Origin: Cyanobium sp. NIES-981
Lineage (GTDB): Bacteria > Cyanobacteriota > Cyanobacteriia > PCC-6307 > Cyanobiaceae
DNA length: 64,000 bases
Reading direction: 5' to 3'
Assembly (NCBI RefSeq): GCF_900088535.1
Contig: NZ_LT578417.1
Span: 1,426,001 to 1,490,000 of the forward strand
Shown: positions 1 through 7,737 of the stretch, piece by piece
Position numbering within the stretch: position 1 is the first letter of the stretch
How the letters are laid out: each line of letters opens with the position of its first letter
Notes under the pieces: generated by a model
What the model was told of the DNA's origin: nothing
What the model saw: only the letters and a program-made list of their open reading frames with translations
The model's database searches: none
Program-made: the position numbers and the translations under genes

Positions 1-282
1 CCGGCGGCGGGCGCCCTCGCCGTTGCGCCACACCACCACCCCGCCGGCGGCCACCGCACCGATCGCCAGCTCCGGCGAGGCCGGATCGGCCACCTTGCGC
101 ACCGACCAGGTGGCCAGGGGTAGGCCCAGGCGCGAGGCCATCGCCGCCGCCACCGGCACACCCCCTCGCGGCAGCGCCAGCAGGGTGGTGTCATGCGCGC
201 GGCCCCGGCGGTCGGCGAAGGCGTGCGCCAGGGCCACACCCGCCTGGTGGCGATCGGTCCAGAGAGGGGGTCGAGCAGCCAT
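1..282 (-). CDS. Phosphoribosyltransferase-domain protein, 5' part only (runs off the left edge)
   Basis: The reading frame is open from an ATG at 282 to base 1, giving the first 94 residues. The segment LLALPRGGVPVAAAMASRLG followed by WSVRKVADPASPELAIGAVA is the usual start of the PRTase-fold proteins found beside, or fused to, dienelactone-hydrolase-like proteins. In those families the domain is predicted to bind phosphoribosyl-pyrophosphate-like ligands; the real substrate is unknown. It starts 33 bp after the stop of the upstream hydrolase gene on the same strand, so the two are probably one operon. The C-terminal half lies outside the window, so catalytic completeness cannot be judged. 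Confidence 0.8.
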   Translation of the reverse strand, partial: MAARPPLWTDRHQAGVALAHAFADRRGRAHDTTLLALPRGGVPVAAAMASRLGLPLATWSVRKVADPASPELAIGAVAAGGVVVWRNGEGARRR

Positions 283-315
283 GGTCTGAGGAGGGGTAGG
301 GGATCCTGGAAGCCT

Positions 316-1035
316 TCAGGGCCTGGCCCCTGCGAGGTGCTGGAGAAACCAGGTGCGGGCCAGCTGGGCAACCTGCTCCAGGGTTCCGGGCTCCTCGAAC
401 AGATGGCTGGCTCCCGGCACCACCTGGAGGGCATGGGGGGCGGTGAGCCGCGCGGCGGCCCAGCGATTGAGCTGCAGCACCTCCAGGTCGGCTCCGCCGA
501 CGATGAGCAGCGTGGGGCTGCCCACCCGCGCCAGGGCCTCGGCAGCGAGATCCGCGCGCCCCCCGCGGGACACCACGGCGCCCACCCGATCCGGGCGAGC
601 CGCTGCCGCCGTGAGGGCGGCGGCAGCGCCGGTGCTGGCCCCGAACAGGCCGATCGGCAGGCCGCCCAGCTCCGCCTGGCAGCCTGCCCAGTCGATCGCC
701 CCGATCAGGCGCCGGCCAAGCAGGGGGATGTCGAAACGCAGCGAGCGATCCAGCGCATCGCGGCGCCCCTCGGCGGTGGTGAGCAGATCGAACAGCAGCG
801 TGGCCAGCCCGCCCTCCATCAGCACCCTCGCCACGGCGCGGTTGCGGCGGCTGAAGCGGCTGCTGCCGCTGCCGTGGGCGAACAGCACCAGGGCGGCAGC
901 AGGATCCGGCAGCGTGAGGCTGCCTGCCAGCACGACGCCTGCCGACTGGACGATGACCTCGCGTTCGATGACGCTCGAACGGCTCACAGTGGAACGGCTC
1001 ACAGGGTTCTGCCCGCACCGGCAGCTCTTCCCCAT
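316..1035 (-). CDS. Alpha/beta hydrolase, dienelactone-hydrolase-like
   Basis: The protein reads VIVQSAGVVLAGSLTLPDPA then LVLFAHGSGSSRFSRRN, the oxyanion-side loop, followed by a nucleophile elbow GLFGASTGAAAAL (Ser), TLLIVGGADLEVL (acid region) and GASHLFEEPG (His). This Ser-Asp-His order and the roughly 215-residue domain fit dienelactone-hydrolase-like cytosolic hydrolases. The partner PRTase gene follows 33 bp downstream; the two domains are often fused elsewhere. The start is uncertain: ATG at 1035 is used, but two in-frame GTG codons at 1002 and 987 lie closer to the start of the domain, and no clear ribosome binding site decides. Confidence 0.8.
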   Translation of the reverse strand: MGKSCRCGQNPVSRSTVSRSSVIEREVIVQSAGVVLAGSLTLPDPAAALVLFAHGSGSSRFSRRNRAVARVLMEGGLATLLFDLLTTAEGRRDALDRSLRFDIPLLGRRLIGAIDWAGCQAELGGLPIGLFGASTGAAAALTAAAARPDRVGAVVSRGGRADLAAEALARVGSPTLLIVGGADLEVLQLNRWAAARLTAPHALQVVPGASHLFEEPGTLEQVAQLARTWFLQHLAGARP

Positions 1036-1138
1036 CCCTAGCCACGCCGCTGCCACCGGACAGCGGGCTGCCCGGCCGCCAGCGGCAGACCAGCTCATGC
1101 ACGGCCCGGCATCATGGGCCCGGACGTGCGGGCCCGCC

Positions 1139-1798
1139 ATGCCTCGTGTAGCAACCCTTGGCCTGATGGGGGTCGCTCTTCTGGCCCTGTCCGGCTGTGG
1201 GGAGAGCCAGCAGGCCAGGCAGGAGGCCACCGGCATCACGGGCCCGATCAAGATCGAGCTCGATCCGGGCGATCCCTCCCTGAGCTTCGGTGTGCTGCCC
1301 CGCGGCGAAGACCGCACCGTGTTCAAGGTGGGCTTCGGCCGCAAGGGCATCACCTGCGCGGGCAGCCGCTTCGAGGAGGGCTACACGCCGCTGGGGCGAT
1401 TCAAGGTGAATGCGATTCTCAGCAACGACCGCTTCGTGATGGATCCGGCGCTGATCGCCCAGTCGGGAAAATCCGAGACCGAGCTGAAAACAACCCTGTT
1501 CCGCAACATGAACGCGATCGACTTCAGCGGCGATGGCGAAACCGGTGAGTACGGCATCGGCTACGTGAGCCTGGCACCGGTGGACAGCGTGCCGCAGCCC
1601 TTTGCGTTCAACACCTACGACGGCACATTCCGCTGGTACAGCTTCGCCATCCACGGCAGCAACAACGATGCGCGCATCGGTGAGCAGGTGACCGGTGGCT
1701 GCCTCAACGTGGCCGAGCCCATGATGCGGACCCTGCTCCAGAGCGTGAAGCTGGGCGACGAGGTGGTGATCAGCGCCAAGGGGGCCTGCACGCCCTGA
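1139..1798 (+). CDS. L,D-transpeptidase (YkuD domain) lipoprotein
   Basis: A 219-residue protein starting at ATG 1139 with a signal peptide ending in a lipobox (LLALSGC), so a membrane-anchored lipoprotein is likely. The C-terminal half carries the YkuD signature: His of AIHGSNNDARIGEQ and the catalytic Cys of VTGGCLNVAEP. This family cross-links peptidoglycan stem peptides (3-3 links) or attaches proteins to the wall by a Cys acyl-enzyme. Asn replaces the usual Arg after the GC pair (GCLN rather than GCIR), a variation seen in some YkuD proteins. It is transcribed divergently from the hydrolase gene. Upstream in-frame extension is possible but would precede the signal peptide. Confidence 0.8.
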   Translation: MPRVATLGLMGVALLALSGCGESQQARQEATGITGPIKIELDPGDPSLSFGVLPRGEDRTVFKVGFGRKGITCAGSRFEEGYTPLGRFKVNAILSNDRFVMDPALIAQSGKSETELKTTLFRNMNAIDFSGDGETGEYGIGYVSLAPVDSVPQPFAFNTYDGTFRWYSFAIHGSNNDARIGEQVTGGCLNVAEPMMRTLLQSVKLGDEVVISAKGACTP

Positions 1799-1851
1799 AG
1801 GCAGGGGCCAAGCCGCGCCGTGCTGCCCGCGGGCCCGGCCTGCGCAGGCGC

Positions 1852-2376
1852 TCAGAAGGAGTGCTCCGTCTGCCCGGCGAAGCGGCCCGCGTAGCTCTCG
1901 CTGCCCTGCAGCTTCTGGAACACGAACTGGCAGATGGCGGTGCCGGGATACACCGCCAGGGGCGCGGGGCCGAAGTTGCTCATCTCCAGCACCTGCTGGC
2001 TGTCGATGCCCGGGCCCATGAACGGGGCGCTGATGTGCACCATCAGGCCGAGGCGCGCGAAGCGGCTGCGGCCCTCGAGCCAGCCGCAGAGGCCGGGCCC
2101 CAGCCGCAGCCGCTCCTGGGTGATGCCCAGCACCGTTTCGCCCGGCATGATCAGGATGTGCTGGCCCTGGGGCACCTCGATCTTCTCGGTGAGCTCCCGG
2201 TAGTCGGTGTGCTCGCCCACGTGGATCACCGCATGCACCTTGCGGAACACGCGCACCGTGGAGGCGAGGGTGAGGTCCACCGAGGCCGGCCCCACCCGCT
2301 CCGGATCGAAGGGCGTGATCGTGATCGCGCCCTGGGCGATCGCCTGCAGGATCGCCTCCTTCCCGAGAACGGCCAT
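1852..2376 (-). CDS. dcd: dCTP deaminase
   Basis: 174 residues, ATG start at 2376. It shows the dUTPase/Dcd fold motifs: RVGPASVDLTLAS near the N-terminus, LEGRSRFARLGL (the substrate-binding EGRS-R/S-ARLGL motif), and QVLEMSNFGPAPLAVYPG, which carries the catalytic Glu and the following strand. The enzyme converts dCTP to dUTP in the cytosol, supplying the precursor of dTMP. Length is close to the normal 170-190 residues. No operon partner is evident; the converging L,D-transpeptidase gene ends 53 bp away. Confidence 0.87.
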   Translation of the reverse strand: MAVLGKEAILQAIAQGAITITPFDPERVGPASVDLTLASTVRVFRKVHAVIHVGEHTDYRELTEKIEVPQGQHILIMPGETVLGITQERLRLGPGLCGWLEGRSRFARLGLMVHISAPFMGPGIDSQQVLEMSNFGPAPLAVYPGTAICQFVFQKLQGSESYAGRFAGQTEHSF

Positions 2377-2462
2377 GGTGTTGCCTGGGGGTGGGCGCCT
2401 GTGGATTGTGTCAGGCGGCAGGGGCGGCGGAGATGATGGGCGCCGTTGCCTGGGCCCATGCC

Positions 2463-2621
2463 ATGAAGCTGCCGGAGGGATGGAAGGTGTGGCTGGCGGT
2501 GCTGGCGCTCAACGGCATGGCGGGCGCGATGTGGTTCGTGAACCGGGGCATCGAGCGGCCCGAGGCCGGCGGCAGCCTCTGGGCGATCCTGCGCTCGCTC
2601 GGCTCCGGCGGGGTGGGGTAG
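2463..2621 (+). CDS. Small hydrophobic protein, hypothetical
   Basis: A 52-residue frame beginning MKLPEGWKVWLAVLALN with one predicted membrane helix (VWLAVLALNGMAGAMWFV) and a short polar tail. No known family is recognised. An earlier in-frame ATG at 2391 would add residues that look non-natural. It fills the gap between the divergent dcd gene and the converging channel gene. Real but unproven; a one-helix membrane peptide is the best description. Confidence 0.4.
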   Translation: MKLPEGWKVWLAVLALNGMAGAMWFVNRGIERPEAGGSLWAILRSLGSGGVG

Positions 2622-2643
2622 AAACGGCTCGATCGGCCCGGGT

Positions 2644-3261
2644 TCAGGGGGTCAGCGCCCGTTCCATCCGGCGATCGGGAACGAGCCAGATCACGGCCAC
2701 CAGGATGTAGAGCGCACACGCCAGCCAGGCGCTGGCAAAGGCGAGGGGAATCGCTGCGGCATAGAGCAGCAACGAGAGCTTGCCCTTGCGATCACGGCCC
2801 AGGGCTCTGGCCAGGGCGGAGCCGGCCCCGTGATGCAGCACCAGGGTGCGCGTGAGCAGGAAATAGGCCAGCGCCGCCAGCAGCAGCACCACCCCATAGA
2901 AGGCCACGGGCAGGGCGGCGAACGGGTTCTCCCCGATCCAGGCGGTGGCGAAGGGAAACAGTGACAACCAGAACAGCAGATGCAGGTTGGCCCAGAGGGT
3001 GGCGCCGTTCACGTGCTTCACCACCTGAAAGAGATGGTGGTGGTTGTTCCAGTAGATGCCCACATACACGAAGCTCAGCACATAGCTCAGGAATCCCGGG
3101 ATCAGCGCCCGCATCGCCGCCAGATCGGCCTGGGGCGGTGCCTTCAGCTCCAGCACCATGATGGTGATGATGATGGCGATGACCCCATCACTGAAGGCCT
3201 CCAGCCGGCCCTTGGCCATCCGGGGGGCACGGATCTGACTGTTCGCCATGGTTTCCGGCAT
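2644..3261 (-). CDS. TMEM175 (DUF1211) family membrane protein
   Basis: About 205 residues with six hydrophobic segments. The first begins with the family signature RLEAFSDGVIAIIITIMVLE (R-x3-FSDG), the diagnostic pore-helix motif of TMEM175 proteins, which in bacteria form tetrameric cation (K+-conductive) channels in the plasma membrane. YWNNHHHLF after TM2 is also typical. Start at ATG 3261 chosen; ATG 3249 is nearly as good and ATG 3303 adds an unlikely basic leader. Neighbours give no functional hint. Confidence 0.8.
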   Translation of the reverse strand: MPETMANSQIRAPRMAKGRLEAFSDGVIAIIITIMVLELKAPPQADLAAMRALIPGFLSYVLSFVYVGIYWNNHHHLFQVVKHVNGATLWANLHLLFWLSLFPFATAWIGENPFAALPVAFYGVVLLLAALAYFLLTRTLVLHHGAGSALARALGRDRKGKLSLLLYAAAIPLAFASAWLACALYILVAVIWLVPDRRMERALTP

Positions 3262-3299
3262 CGTGTGGTGACCTCCCTGATCGGCCCGCGACTGGCGAA

Positions 3300-4238
3300 T
3301 CACCCTGCTGCTGTGCGCTCCAGCGCCGGACGGTCCCAGTGGGCCAGATTGGCGGCAGCGTCGTAGCTGCTCTGGAGAAAGTCCAGGAGCAGGGCATCGG
3401 GATCAGCCGCCTGCCTCACCACCTCGTAGGGGAGAAGGAACTCCTGCAGCTCGGGGCTGAAGAAGGCCTCCCCGGGGTGAACGGGGGAAGCGCTGTAGCC
3501 AGCAGGGGCGGGATAGGCATAGGCATAGAACACGGGCTCGGCGATCGATCCGCCGCCGGGCCAGAAGCCGCAGCTGCTCACCTCATGGGAGTAGGCCTCC
3601 CGGGTGACCCAATCGGCCATCCCCGGAACGCCACCGGGATGGGGCGGAGCCGGACGACCGGAGAACCGGGTGAGCGCCAGATCGAAACTGCCCCAGAAAA
3701 AATGCACCGGACTCGACTTGCCGATGAATCCGGATCGGAAGAGGGTGAAGACACGATCCGCCTGCACCAGGATCTGCCAGAACCGCTGCACGGCGGCCGG
3801 ATCGTAGGCCGCATGGAGCTCATCGAGCTCGAACGGAATCGGATCCGCCAGTTCCTGAGGCATGGTCCAGATCGAGACCTCGATGCCCAGCTCGTTCATG
3901 GCCGCCATCACCGCCCGGTGGAAATCGGCGACGGATCGGGGCGCCAGCTGGATGCTGCGGCTGGCTCCATCGCTGGCCTCGAGGCGCAGCTGATGCTCGA
4001 GAAAGTCGAAGCGGATCTCCAACGTGCGCGCGGCGCAGGGAATGGTGCCTGTGGTGAGTCCGCGCGGGGTCACGTAGAGCGTGGCGTGCCACCAGTGGTT
4101 GATGGCGGGCGTGAGCGCCATCCGGATCTTGCCGACGATCTGGGTCCACAGGTGCAGGGTCCTGCAGGTGTCCTGCCAGTCCGCGTAGGGCAGGCCCGGC
4201 GGCCAGGCGGCCTGGGGAGAGTGGGGCGTCATCGCCAT
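3300..4238 (-). CDS. DUF5996 family protein
   Basis: 312 residues. The N-terminal LPYADWQDTCRTLHLWTQIV, then NHWWHATLYVTPRGLTTG, and the C-terminal SHEVSSCGFWPGG and FYAYAYPAPAGY are hallmarks of the DUF5996 family, whose function is not known. There is no signal peptide or membrane helix, so it is probably cytosolic. Start at ATG 4238 or ATG 4232; both precede the conserved region. It lies next to the truncated 5' edge of the HIT-gene fragment, so the island begins right upstream of it. Confidence 0.72.
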   Translation of the reverse strand: MAMTPHSPQAAWPPGLPYADWQDTCRTLHLWTQIVGKIRMALTPAINHWWHATLYVTPRGLTTGTIPCAARTLEIRFDFLEHQLRLEASDGASRSIQLAPRSVADFHRAVMAAMNELGIEVSIWTMPQELADPIPFELDELHAAYDPAAVQRFWQILVQADRVFTLFRSGFIGKSSPVHFFWGSFDLALTRFSGRPAPPHPGGVPGMADWVTREAYSHEVSSCGFWPGGGSIAEPVFYAYAYPAPAGYSASPVHPGEAFFSPELQEFLLPYEVVRQAADPDALLLDFLQSSYDAAANLAHWDRPALERTAAG

Positions 4239-4501
4239 GGCGGCGCCGGCACCGGCGTGATGTGGTCGTTCTAGCCGTGGCGGCGGCTCGAGCCGCCCGC
4301 GATCCACCCTCCCGTCGTGAATCGCCATGGCGTCAGGCCATGGGGCCGACGGGTTGGCGCTGCACCAGCCGCAATGGAACGCCGTGGTGGAGCTGCTGAA
4401 GCAGCGCCGGGAGCAGCTGAGTGCCCATGACGTGGACCCCGGGAATTGGTCCAGGGTGAATGAGAGTCCTCAGCCGGCCAGACTGGGCCGGGGACTTCAC
4501 C

Positions 4502-4780
4502 ATGAAACGCACCAGGCACACAGCGGAGCAGATCATCCGCAAGCTCAAGACCGCCGACCAGCTGATTGCCCAGGGCAAGACCGTCGCCGATGTCTGCCGC
4601 GTCATCGAGGTGACGCAGCCGACGTATCACCGCTGGCGGCAGCAGTACGGCGGCATGCAGGCCGAGGAGGCCCGCCGGCTGACGCAGCTGGAGAAGGAGA
4701 ACGCCCGGCTCAAGAAGTTGTTGGCAGAAGCCGAGTTGGAGAAGGCGATGCTCAAGGACCTTGCGGAGGGAAACTTCTGA
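4502..4780 (+). CDS. IS3-type transposase OrfA (helix-turn-helix / leucine zipper)
   Basis: 92 residues from ATG 4502 ([10 protein letters not shown]). The N-terminal helix-turn-helix ([20 protein letters not shown]) binds the element ends; the C-terminal heptad region ([20 protein letters not shown]) is the leucine zipper for multimerisation. It ends with the TGA at 4778-4780, overlapping orfB. An upstream ATG at 4460 lies inside the terminal repeat region and is less likely. Confidence 0.88.
   Translation: MKRTRHTAEQIIRKLKTADQLIAQGKTVADVCRVIEVTQPTYHRWRQQYGGMQAEEARRLTQLEKENARLKKLLAEAELEKAMLKDLAEGNF
4768..4774 (+). other. Programmed -1 frameshift heptamer GGGAAAC
   Basis: In the orfA frame the bases read gaG GGA AAC, an X XXY YYZ slippery heptamer directly before ttc tga. 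A -1 slip places the ribosome in the orfB frame (CTT CTG AGC CCG), producing the OrfAB fusion transposase. The motif and frame are seen; its use is inferred from IS3 biology. Confidence 0.65.
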
Positions 4781-5616
4781 GCCCGGAACGCCGTCGCAGG
4801 GCCGTCACGGTCCTGCAGGAGCGTTACCGGGCATCAGAGCGCCAGGCCTGCCGTGTTGTGGGGCAGCACCGCAGCACCCAGCGCCATTGCGGGAAGGTCG
4901 TCGACCTGGAGGAGACCAAGCTTCGGCACCGCCTGAGGGAGATTGCAGCTGAGCACATCCGCTGGGGCCGCCGCATGGCCTACCGCCTGCTGCGTCGGGA
5001 GGGCTGGACCGTGAACCACAAGCGGGTGCAACGGCTCTGGCGGGAGGAGGGGCTGCAGCGGCCCACTCCCAGGAAGCGGAAGCGGGCACGGCCCGCCGAC
5101 GGCTCGGTGAGGCGTCACCGGGCCCAGCATCCCCACCAGGTGTGGGCCATGGATTTCCAGTTCGATGCCACCGCCGATGGCCGCAGACTCAAGTTCCTGA
5201 ACGTGATCGACGAGCACAGCCGCCTCTGCCTGGCGATCCGGGTGGGCAGGCGGTGCAAGGCCAAAGACGTGGTGACTGTGCTGGAGGAACTCACCAGCCT
5301 CTACCCGGCGCCAGCGTTCATCCGATCGGACAACGGCCCGGAGTTCATTGCGCAGGCCCTACGGGACTGGTGCGAGGCCAGCAGCGCCACCAGCACGGCC
5401 TACATCGCGCCGGGATCCCCATGGGAGAACGGATTCGCAGAATCCTTCAACGGCCGCTTCCGCGATGAATTCCTCAACACCGAGTTGTTCACCACAGCCC
5501 CGGAGGCTCAGATCCTGGCCGATCGCTGGCGATGGGAGTACAACTCACTCAGGCCGCATTCGGCCCTCCAGGGGCGTACGCCCCTGGAGGCAGCTCAACA
5601 AGGAGCTGCAGCATGA
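4774..5616 (+). CDS. IS3-type transposase OrfB (DDE integrase domain)
   Basis: About 280 residues, expressed by -1 frameshift from orfA. An N-terminal HTH_21-like region ([20 protein letters not shown]) precedes the rve integrase core with DDE residues in AMDFQFD (D1), [11 protein letters not shown] (D2) and [17 protein letters not shown] (E). Length and order match IS3-family OrfB, and the frame is undamaged. Confidence 0.9.
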   Translation, partial: LLSPERRRRAVTVLQERYRASERQACRVVGQHRSTQRHCGKVVDLEETKLRHRLREIAAEHIRWGRRMAYRLLRREGWTVNHKRVQRLWREEGLQRPTPRKRKRARPADGSVRRHRAQHPHQVWAMDFQFDATADGRRLKFLNVIDEHSRLCLAIRVGRRCKAKDVVTVLEELTSLYPAPAFIRSDNGPEFIAQALRDWCEASSATSTAYIAPGSPWENGFAESFNGRFRDEFLNTELFTTAPEAQILADRWRWEYNSLRPHSALQGRTPLEAAQQGAAA

Positions 5617-5884
5617 CCATGACCACCCACTCTCATAAGCCCTGGACCGATAAAGGGGGTCACGTCACCCAGGACACCTCGATCAGCGTCTGGAACGTGG
5701 GTCTGAATTCAGGCGAGGCGACCGGGAAGACGGTGTTTCATGCGCACTGGCATCTGATTCCCAGGCGAGAGGGGGATTGCGAGGAGCCGCGGGGTGGGGT
5801 GCGGGGGGTGATCCCAACCCAGCAGGGCTATTGAGGCCAGCCAGGGCAGACTCGTCTACAACAAGCAAAGCCCAGTCCGGATCC

Positions 5885-6231
5885 GTGCCCTCCTACTGGT
5901 GGGTCAACCACAAGCAGACCTACCGCCAGGAAACCGACGGCGGCTACATCTGGTCGCCGAAGACGAAAGCCAACGGCGCGGGCAATGTGAGCTACGACAA
6001 CCTCAGCCGCTGCCAGCGGGGGGATGTGGTGTTCAGCTATGCGAATGGGCGCATCAGCCAGATCGGGCTGGTGGAAACGGCGGCGGTCACGGCGGAGAAG
6101 CCGCCGGAGTTTGGCTCCACGGGCGAGAACTGGAGCCAGGAGGGCTGGCTGGTGCGGGTGAATTGGCAGCCGCTGCGGCAGCACCTGGTGCCGCAGACGT
6201 TTTTCGAGCTGCTTCAGCCGCTGCTGCCCGG
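5885..6231 (+). pseudogene. EVE/PUA-like N-terminal domain of an HNH-type nuclease, 3' truncated
   Basis: From GTG 5885 the frame reads YWWVNHKQTYRQETDGGYIW then RCQRGDVVFSYANGRISQIG and EFGSTGENWSQEGW, ending abruptly after FFELLQPLLP. This is the N-terminal modified-base-reading-like domain of a family of HNH restriction-type endonucleases; the HNH part is absent. The sequence switches at about 6231 to unrelated DNA on the opposite strand. No catalytic part remains, so it should be inactive. Confidence 0.6.
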
Positions 6232-6556
6232 AGGACGCCTCCAGCACTGCACTTGCAGCCTGGGATCCGGGCCGTGGAGCAGCTGCACCTGGTAGCGGTA
6301 CTCGGCATCGGCGGCCTGCTCGGGGTTCTCGATCGGCTCCGCCCTGGGCTGGGATCTCAGGAAAGTGGCCAGGAGGGCAGCGGGATCGGAGGACGCGCGC
6401 AAGGTCTCCGCAAACCGCCAGGCGGCGCCGGTGGGGTAGCCGTCGTGGTGGAGATAGAGGTGGCGCACCGGGACGCCGGGAAAGCCTTTGAACGAGAAGA
6501 CGGCACGGGTGGGCAAGGGGGTGGGGCGGCTGCAAGGACTGGTGCCACCGATGTCC
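6214..6556 (-). pseudogene. Fragment of an unrecognised protein, 5' truncated
   Basis: On the minus strand a frame ending at 6214 reads TRAVFSFKGFPGVPVRHLYL followed by HHDGYPTGAAWRFAETL and ends YRYQVQLLHGPDPRLQVQCW. The RHLYLHHDGYP core resembles small phage- or plasmid-borne proteins of unknown function that share a YxHHDGYP motif. The frame has no start before it meets the duplicated TA block at 6557, so it appears to be cut by that block. Confidence 0.4.
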
Positions 6557-6573
6557 CAGGCGATGGCTTTGGC

Positions 6574-6590
6574 CGTACGATGGACGTACG
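6574..6590. promoter_or_regulatory. Possible TA operator (CGTAC-N7-GTACG)
   Basis: An inverted repeat CGTAC/GTACG with a 7-bp spacer lies 14 bp before the antitoxin ATG. The second copy keeps it as CGTAC/GTACA at 17499-17515 although surrounding bases changed. DUF1778 antitoxins repress their own operon by binding such repeats; the site itself is inferred. Confidence 0.4.
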
Positions 6591-6603
6591 CCCAGGCAGC
6601 CCA

Positions 6604-6888
6604 ATGGACACCGCCGGCAGCCGTGCTCGTGCTCGGCGGATCGAAATCCGGGCTACGACTGAAGACCGCCAACTGATTGATCGGGCTGTGGCCGCTTCCG
6701 GCACCGATCTCACCGGATTTGTGCTCACCCATCTGCGCCTCGCTGCGCAGCAGGTGCTGGCTGATCGTGAGGAGTTCCGCCTCGACCCCGAAGCGCTGGA
6801 GGCGTGGGAGCGCATCAACCAACGGCCGGCACGGTCGCTGAAGGGTCTACGCGCGCTGATGGATCGACCCTCTCCCTTCCAGGAATGA
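6604..6888 (+). CDS. DUF1778 (TacA-like) ribbon-helix-helix antitoxin
   Basis: 94 residues: the basic strand RRIEIRATTEDRQLIDRAVA and helix GTDLTGFVLTHLRLAAQQVL form the RHH DNA-binding part, followed by an acidic toxin-binding tail (EALEAWERINQRPARSLKGL). It should neutralise the downstream GNAT toxin and repress the operon. Its stop overlaps the toxin start (ATGA, 6885-6888), so the two are translationally coupled. Near-identical copy at 17529-17813 that differs only in the first ~15 codons. Confidence 0.85.
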   Translation: MDTAGSRARARRIEIRATTEDRQLIDRAVAASGTDLTGFVLTHLRLAAQQVLADREEFRLDPEALEAWERINQRPARSLKGLRALMDRPSPFQE

Positions 6889-7403
6889 GCGCCACGTACC
6901 GGTCGCCCCGGCTGCTGGCGGCCGCTGATCGCCTCGACGGTTTCGAGTGCCGATCCGAGGAGCAGACGATCTGGCTGAGAAAGCACGCCCGCCAGGCCCA
7001 TGCCCGCGGTGGCACCAGCCGGGTGTTCGTGGTCACCGAAGTCGGCGGAAGCGACGTGGTGGCGTACTACGCCTGGTGCATGGCCAGCCTCACGGCTGTG
7101 GAGGCTCCGCCGCGGCTGCGAAAAGGGGCTGGCCGTTATCCCCAGCCCGTGGCCCTGTTGGCCCGGCTGGGAGTGGACCTGCACCATGAAAGACGGGGCC
7201 TCGGTGCCGCCTTGCTGGCGGATGTGATCAGCCGCACGGCACAGATCGGCACTGAAGTGGGCTGCCGGGGATTGCTCGTCCATGCCGAGAGCACTGCAGC
7301 GCGGGCGTTCTACCTCCACCTGATCCCGGAATTCGAACCATCTCCCACCGACCCGTTGCATCTGGTGCTGCTGATGAAGGACATCCTGCGCACGCTGAGA
7401 TGA
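6885..7403 (+). CDS. GNAT toxin (TacT-like N-acetyltransferase)
   Basis: 172 residues. GNAT signatures: VALLARLGVDLHHERRGLGA with the acetyl-CoA loop Q/R-x-x-G-x-G/A (here RRGLGA), STAARAFYLHLIPEFEPSP near the end. TacT-type toxins acetylate aminoacyl groups on charged tRNAs and stop translation. Gene order antitoxin-toxin and ATGA overlap are standard. The frame is complete in both duplicated copies, with the protein sequence unchanged, so both may be functional. Confidence 0.85.
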   Translation: MSATYRSPRLLAAADRLDGFECRSEEQTIWLRKHARQAHARGGTSRVFVVTEVGGSDVVAYYAWCMASLTAVEAPPRLRKGAGRYPQPVALLARLGVDLHHERRGLGAALLADVISRTAQIGTEVGCRGLLVHAESTAARAFYLHLIPEFEPSPTDPLHLVLLMKDILRTLR

Positions 7404-7444
7404 TTTTCCTGCGCTCGCAATCAATCCAAGAAGGGATTCCGCAA

Positions 7445-7516
7445 ATGAGAACCGTGAAGAGCCTGGTTGAGGAACTGAGCCGGTTTCCGGATACAGAGCT
7501 GCTCCAGAACATGTGA
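7445..7516 (+). pseudogene. Short remnant of a small hypothetical protein
   Basis: ATG 7445 opens a 23-residue frame MRTVKSLVEELSRFPDTELL ending QNM-stop. The first residues resemble the N-terminus of a small family (MKTVKDLIEELQKFP..) that normally continues much further. Identical remnant at 18370-18441 in the second copy of the block. Too short to be a functional protein. Confidence 0.35.
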
Positions 7517-7599
7517 AGCGCGCGGCTGACCAGCCATCGCCAAGCTGCAGTGCTGCTCAACCCTTGAGTTCCACCCCGCCTCCCTTCGCGACGACGTCG

Positions 7600-7737
7600 C
7601 CGAATGCAGGCCCATGAGCCCCATCGACCTACCGCTCATGCAGCTGGAGCTGCGGTGCGCATGCGCACGGTGCTTCTTACACACAGGCATCTGATTCCAA
7701 GGCGGGAACGGGATGTTGAAGATCCGAGAGGTGGTGC
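7600..7737 (+). pseudogene. HIT-gene remnant: short N-terminal piece joined to C-terminal tail
   Basis: Bases 7605-7660 match the part of the gene that encodes RMRMS-I-QPLM-ELL in other copies, and 7680-7734 encode the tail RHLIPRRERDVEDPRGG of the HIT domain. Everything between is missing. The remnant stops exactly where the convergent GNAT gene ends (stop at 7738). Confidence 0.6.

Larger units (their letters stand above)
4428..5667 (+). mobile_element. IS3-family insertion sequence, 1,240 bp, complete
   Basis: Ends are inverted repeats: left TGACGTGGACCCC..GGTCCAGGG..ATGAGAGT and right (complement) TGACGTGACCCCC..GGTCCAGGG..ATGAGAGT. Both sides are flanked by the 4-bp direct repeat CCCA (4424-4427 and 5668-5671). 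It carries overlapping orfA and orfB with a -1 frameshift window, the normal IS3 arrangement. All parts look intact, so it could be active. It interrupts the HIT-gene fragment. Confidence 0.9.
4327..5834 (+). pseudogene. HIT-domain protein, C-terminal part, split by an IS3-type element
   Basis: Two halves rejoin in frame when the element at 4428-5667 and one copy of its CCCA target duplication are removed: ..RREQLSA (up to 4427) continues as QDTSISVWNVGLNSGEATG and then FHAHWHLIPRREGD, ending PRGGVRGVIPTQQGY. This is the C-terminal half of a HIT (histidine triad) hydrolase domain, with H-x-H-x-H visible. The N-terminal half is missing: the sequence begins around the segment [16 protein letters not shown] and is cut against the DUF5996 gene. 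Further fragments of the same gene occur at 7600, 8651, 9715, 11500, 16146 and 18525. Confidence 0.8.
6557..7734 (+). repeat. Duplicated DUF1778-GNAT block, copy 1 (1,178 bp)
   Basis: Colinear with 17482-18659 at a constant offset of 10,925 bp and with no indel. The two coding regions are nearly identical; differences cluster in the first 100 bp (promoter and antitoxin N-terminus) and near 7604-7660. Left flanks differ completely (nuclease fragment here, DUF2075 fragment in copy 2); on the right, copy 2 continues further into the HIT-gene tail. Confidence 0.9.
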
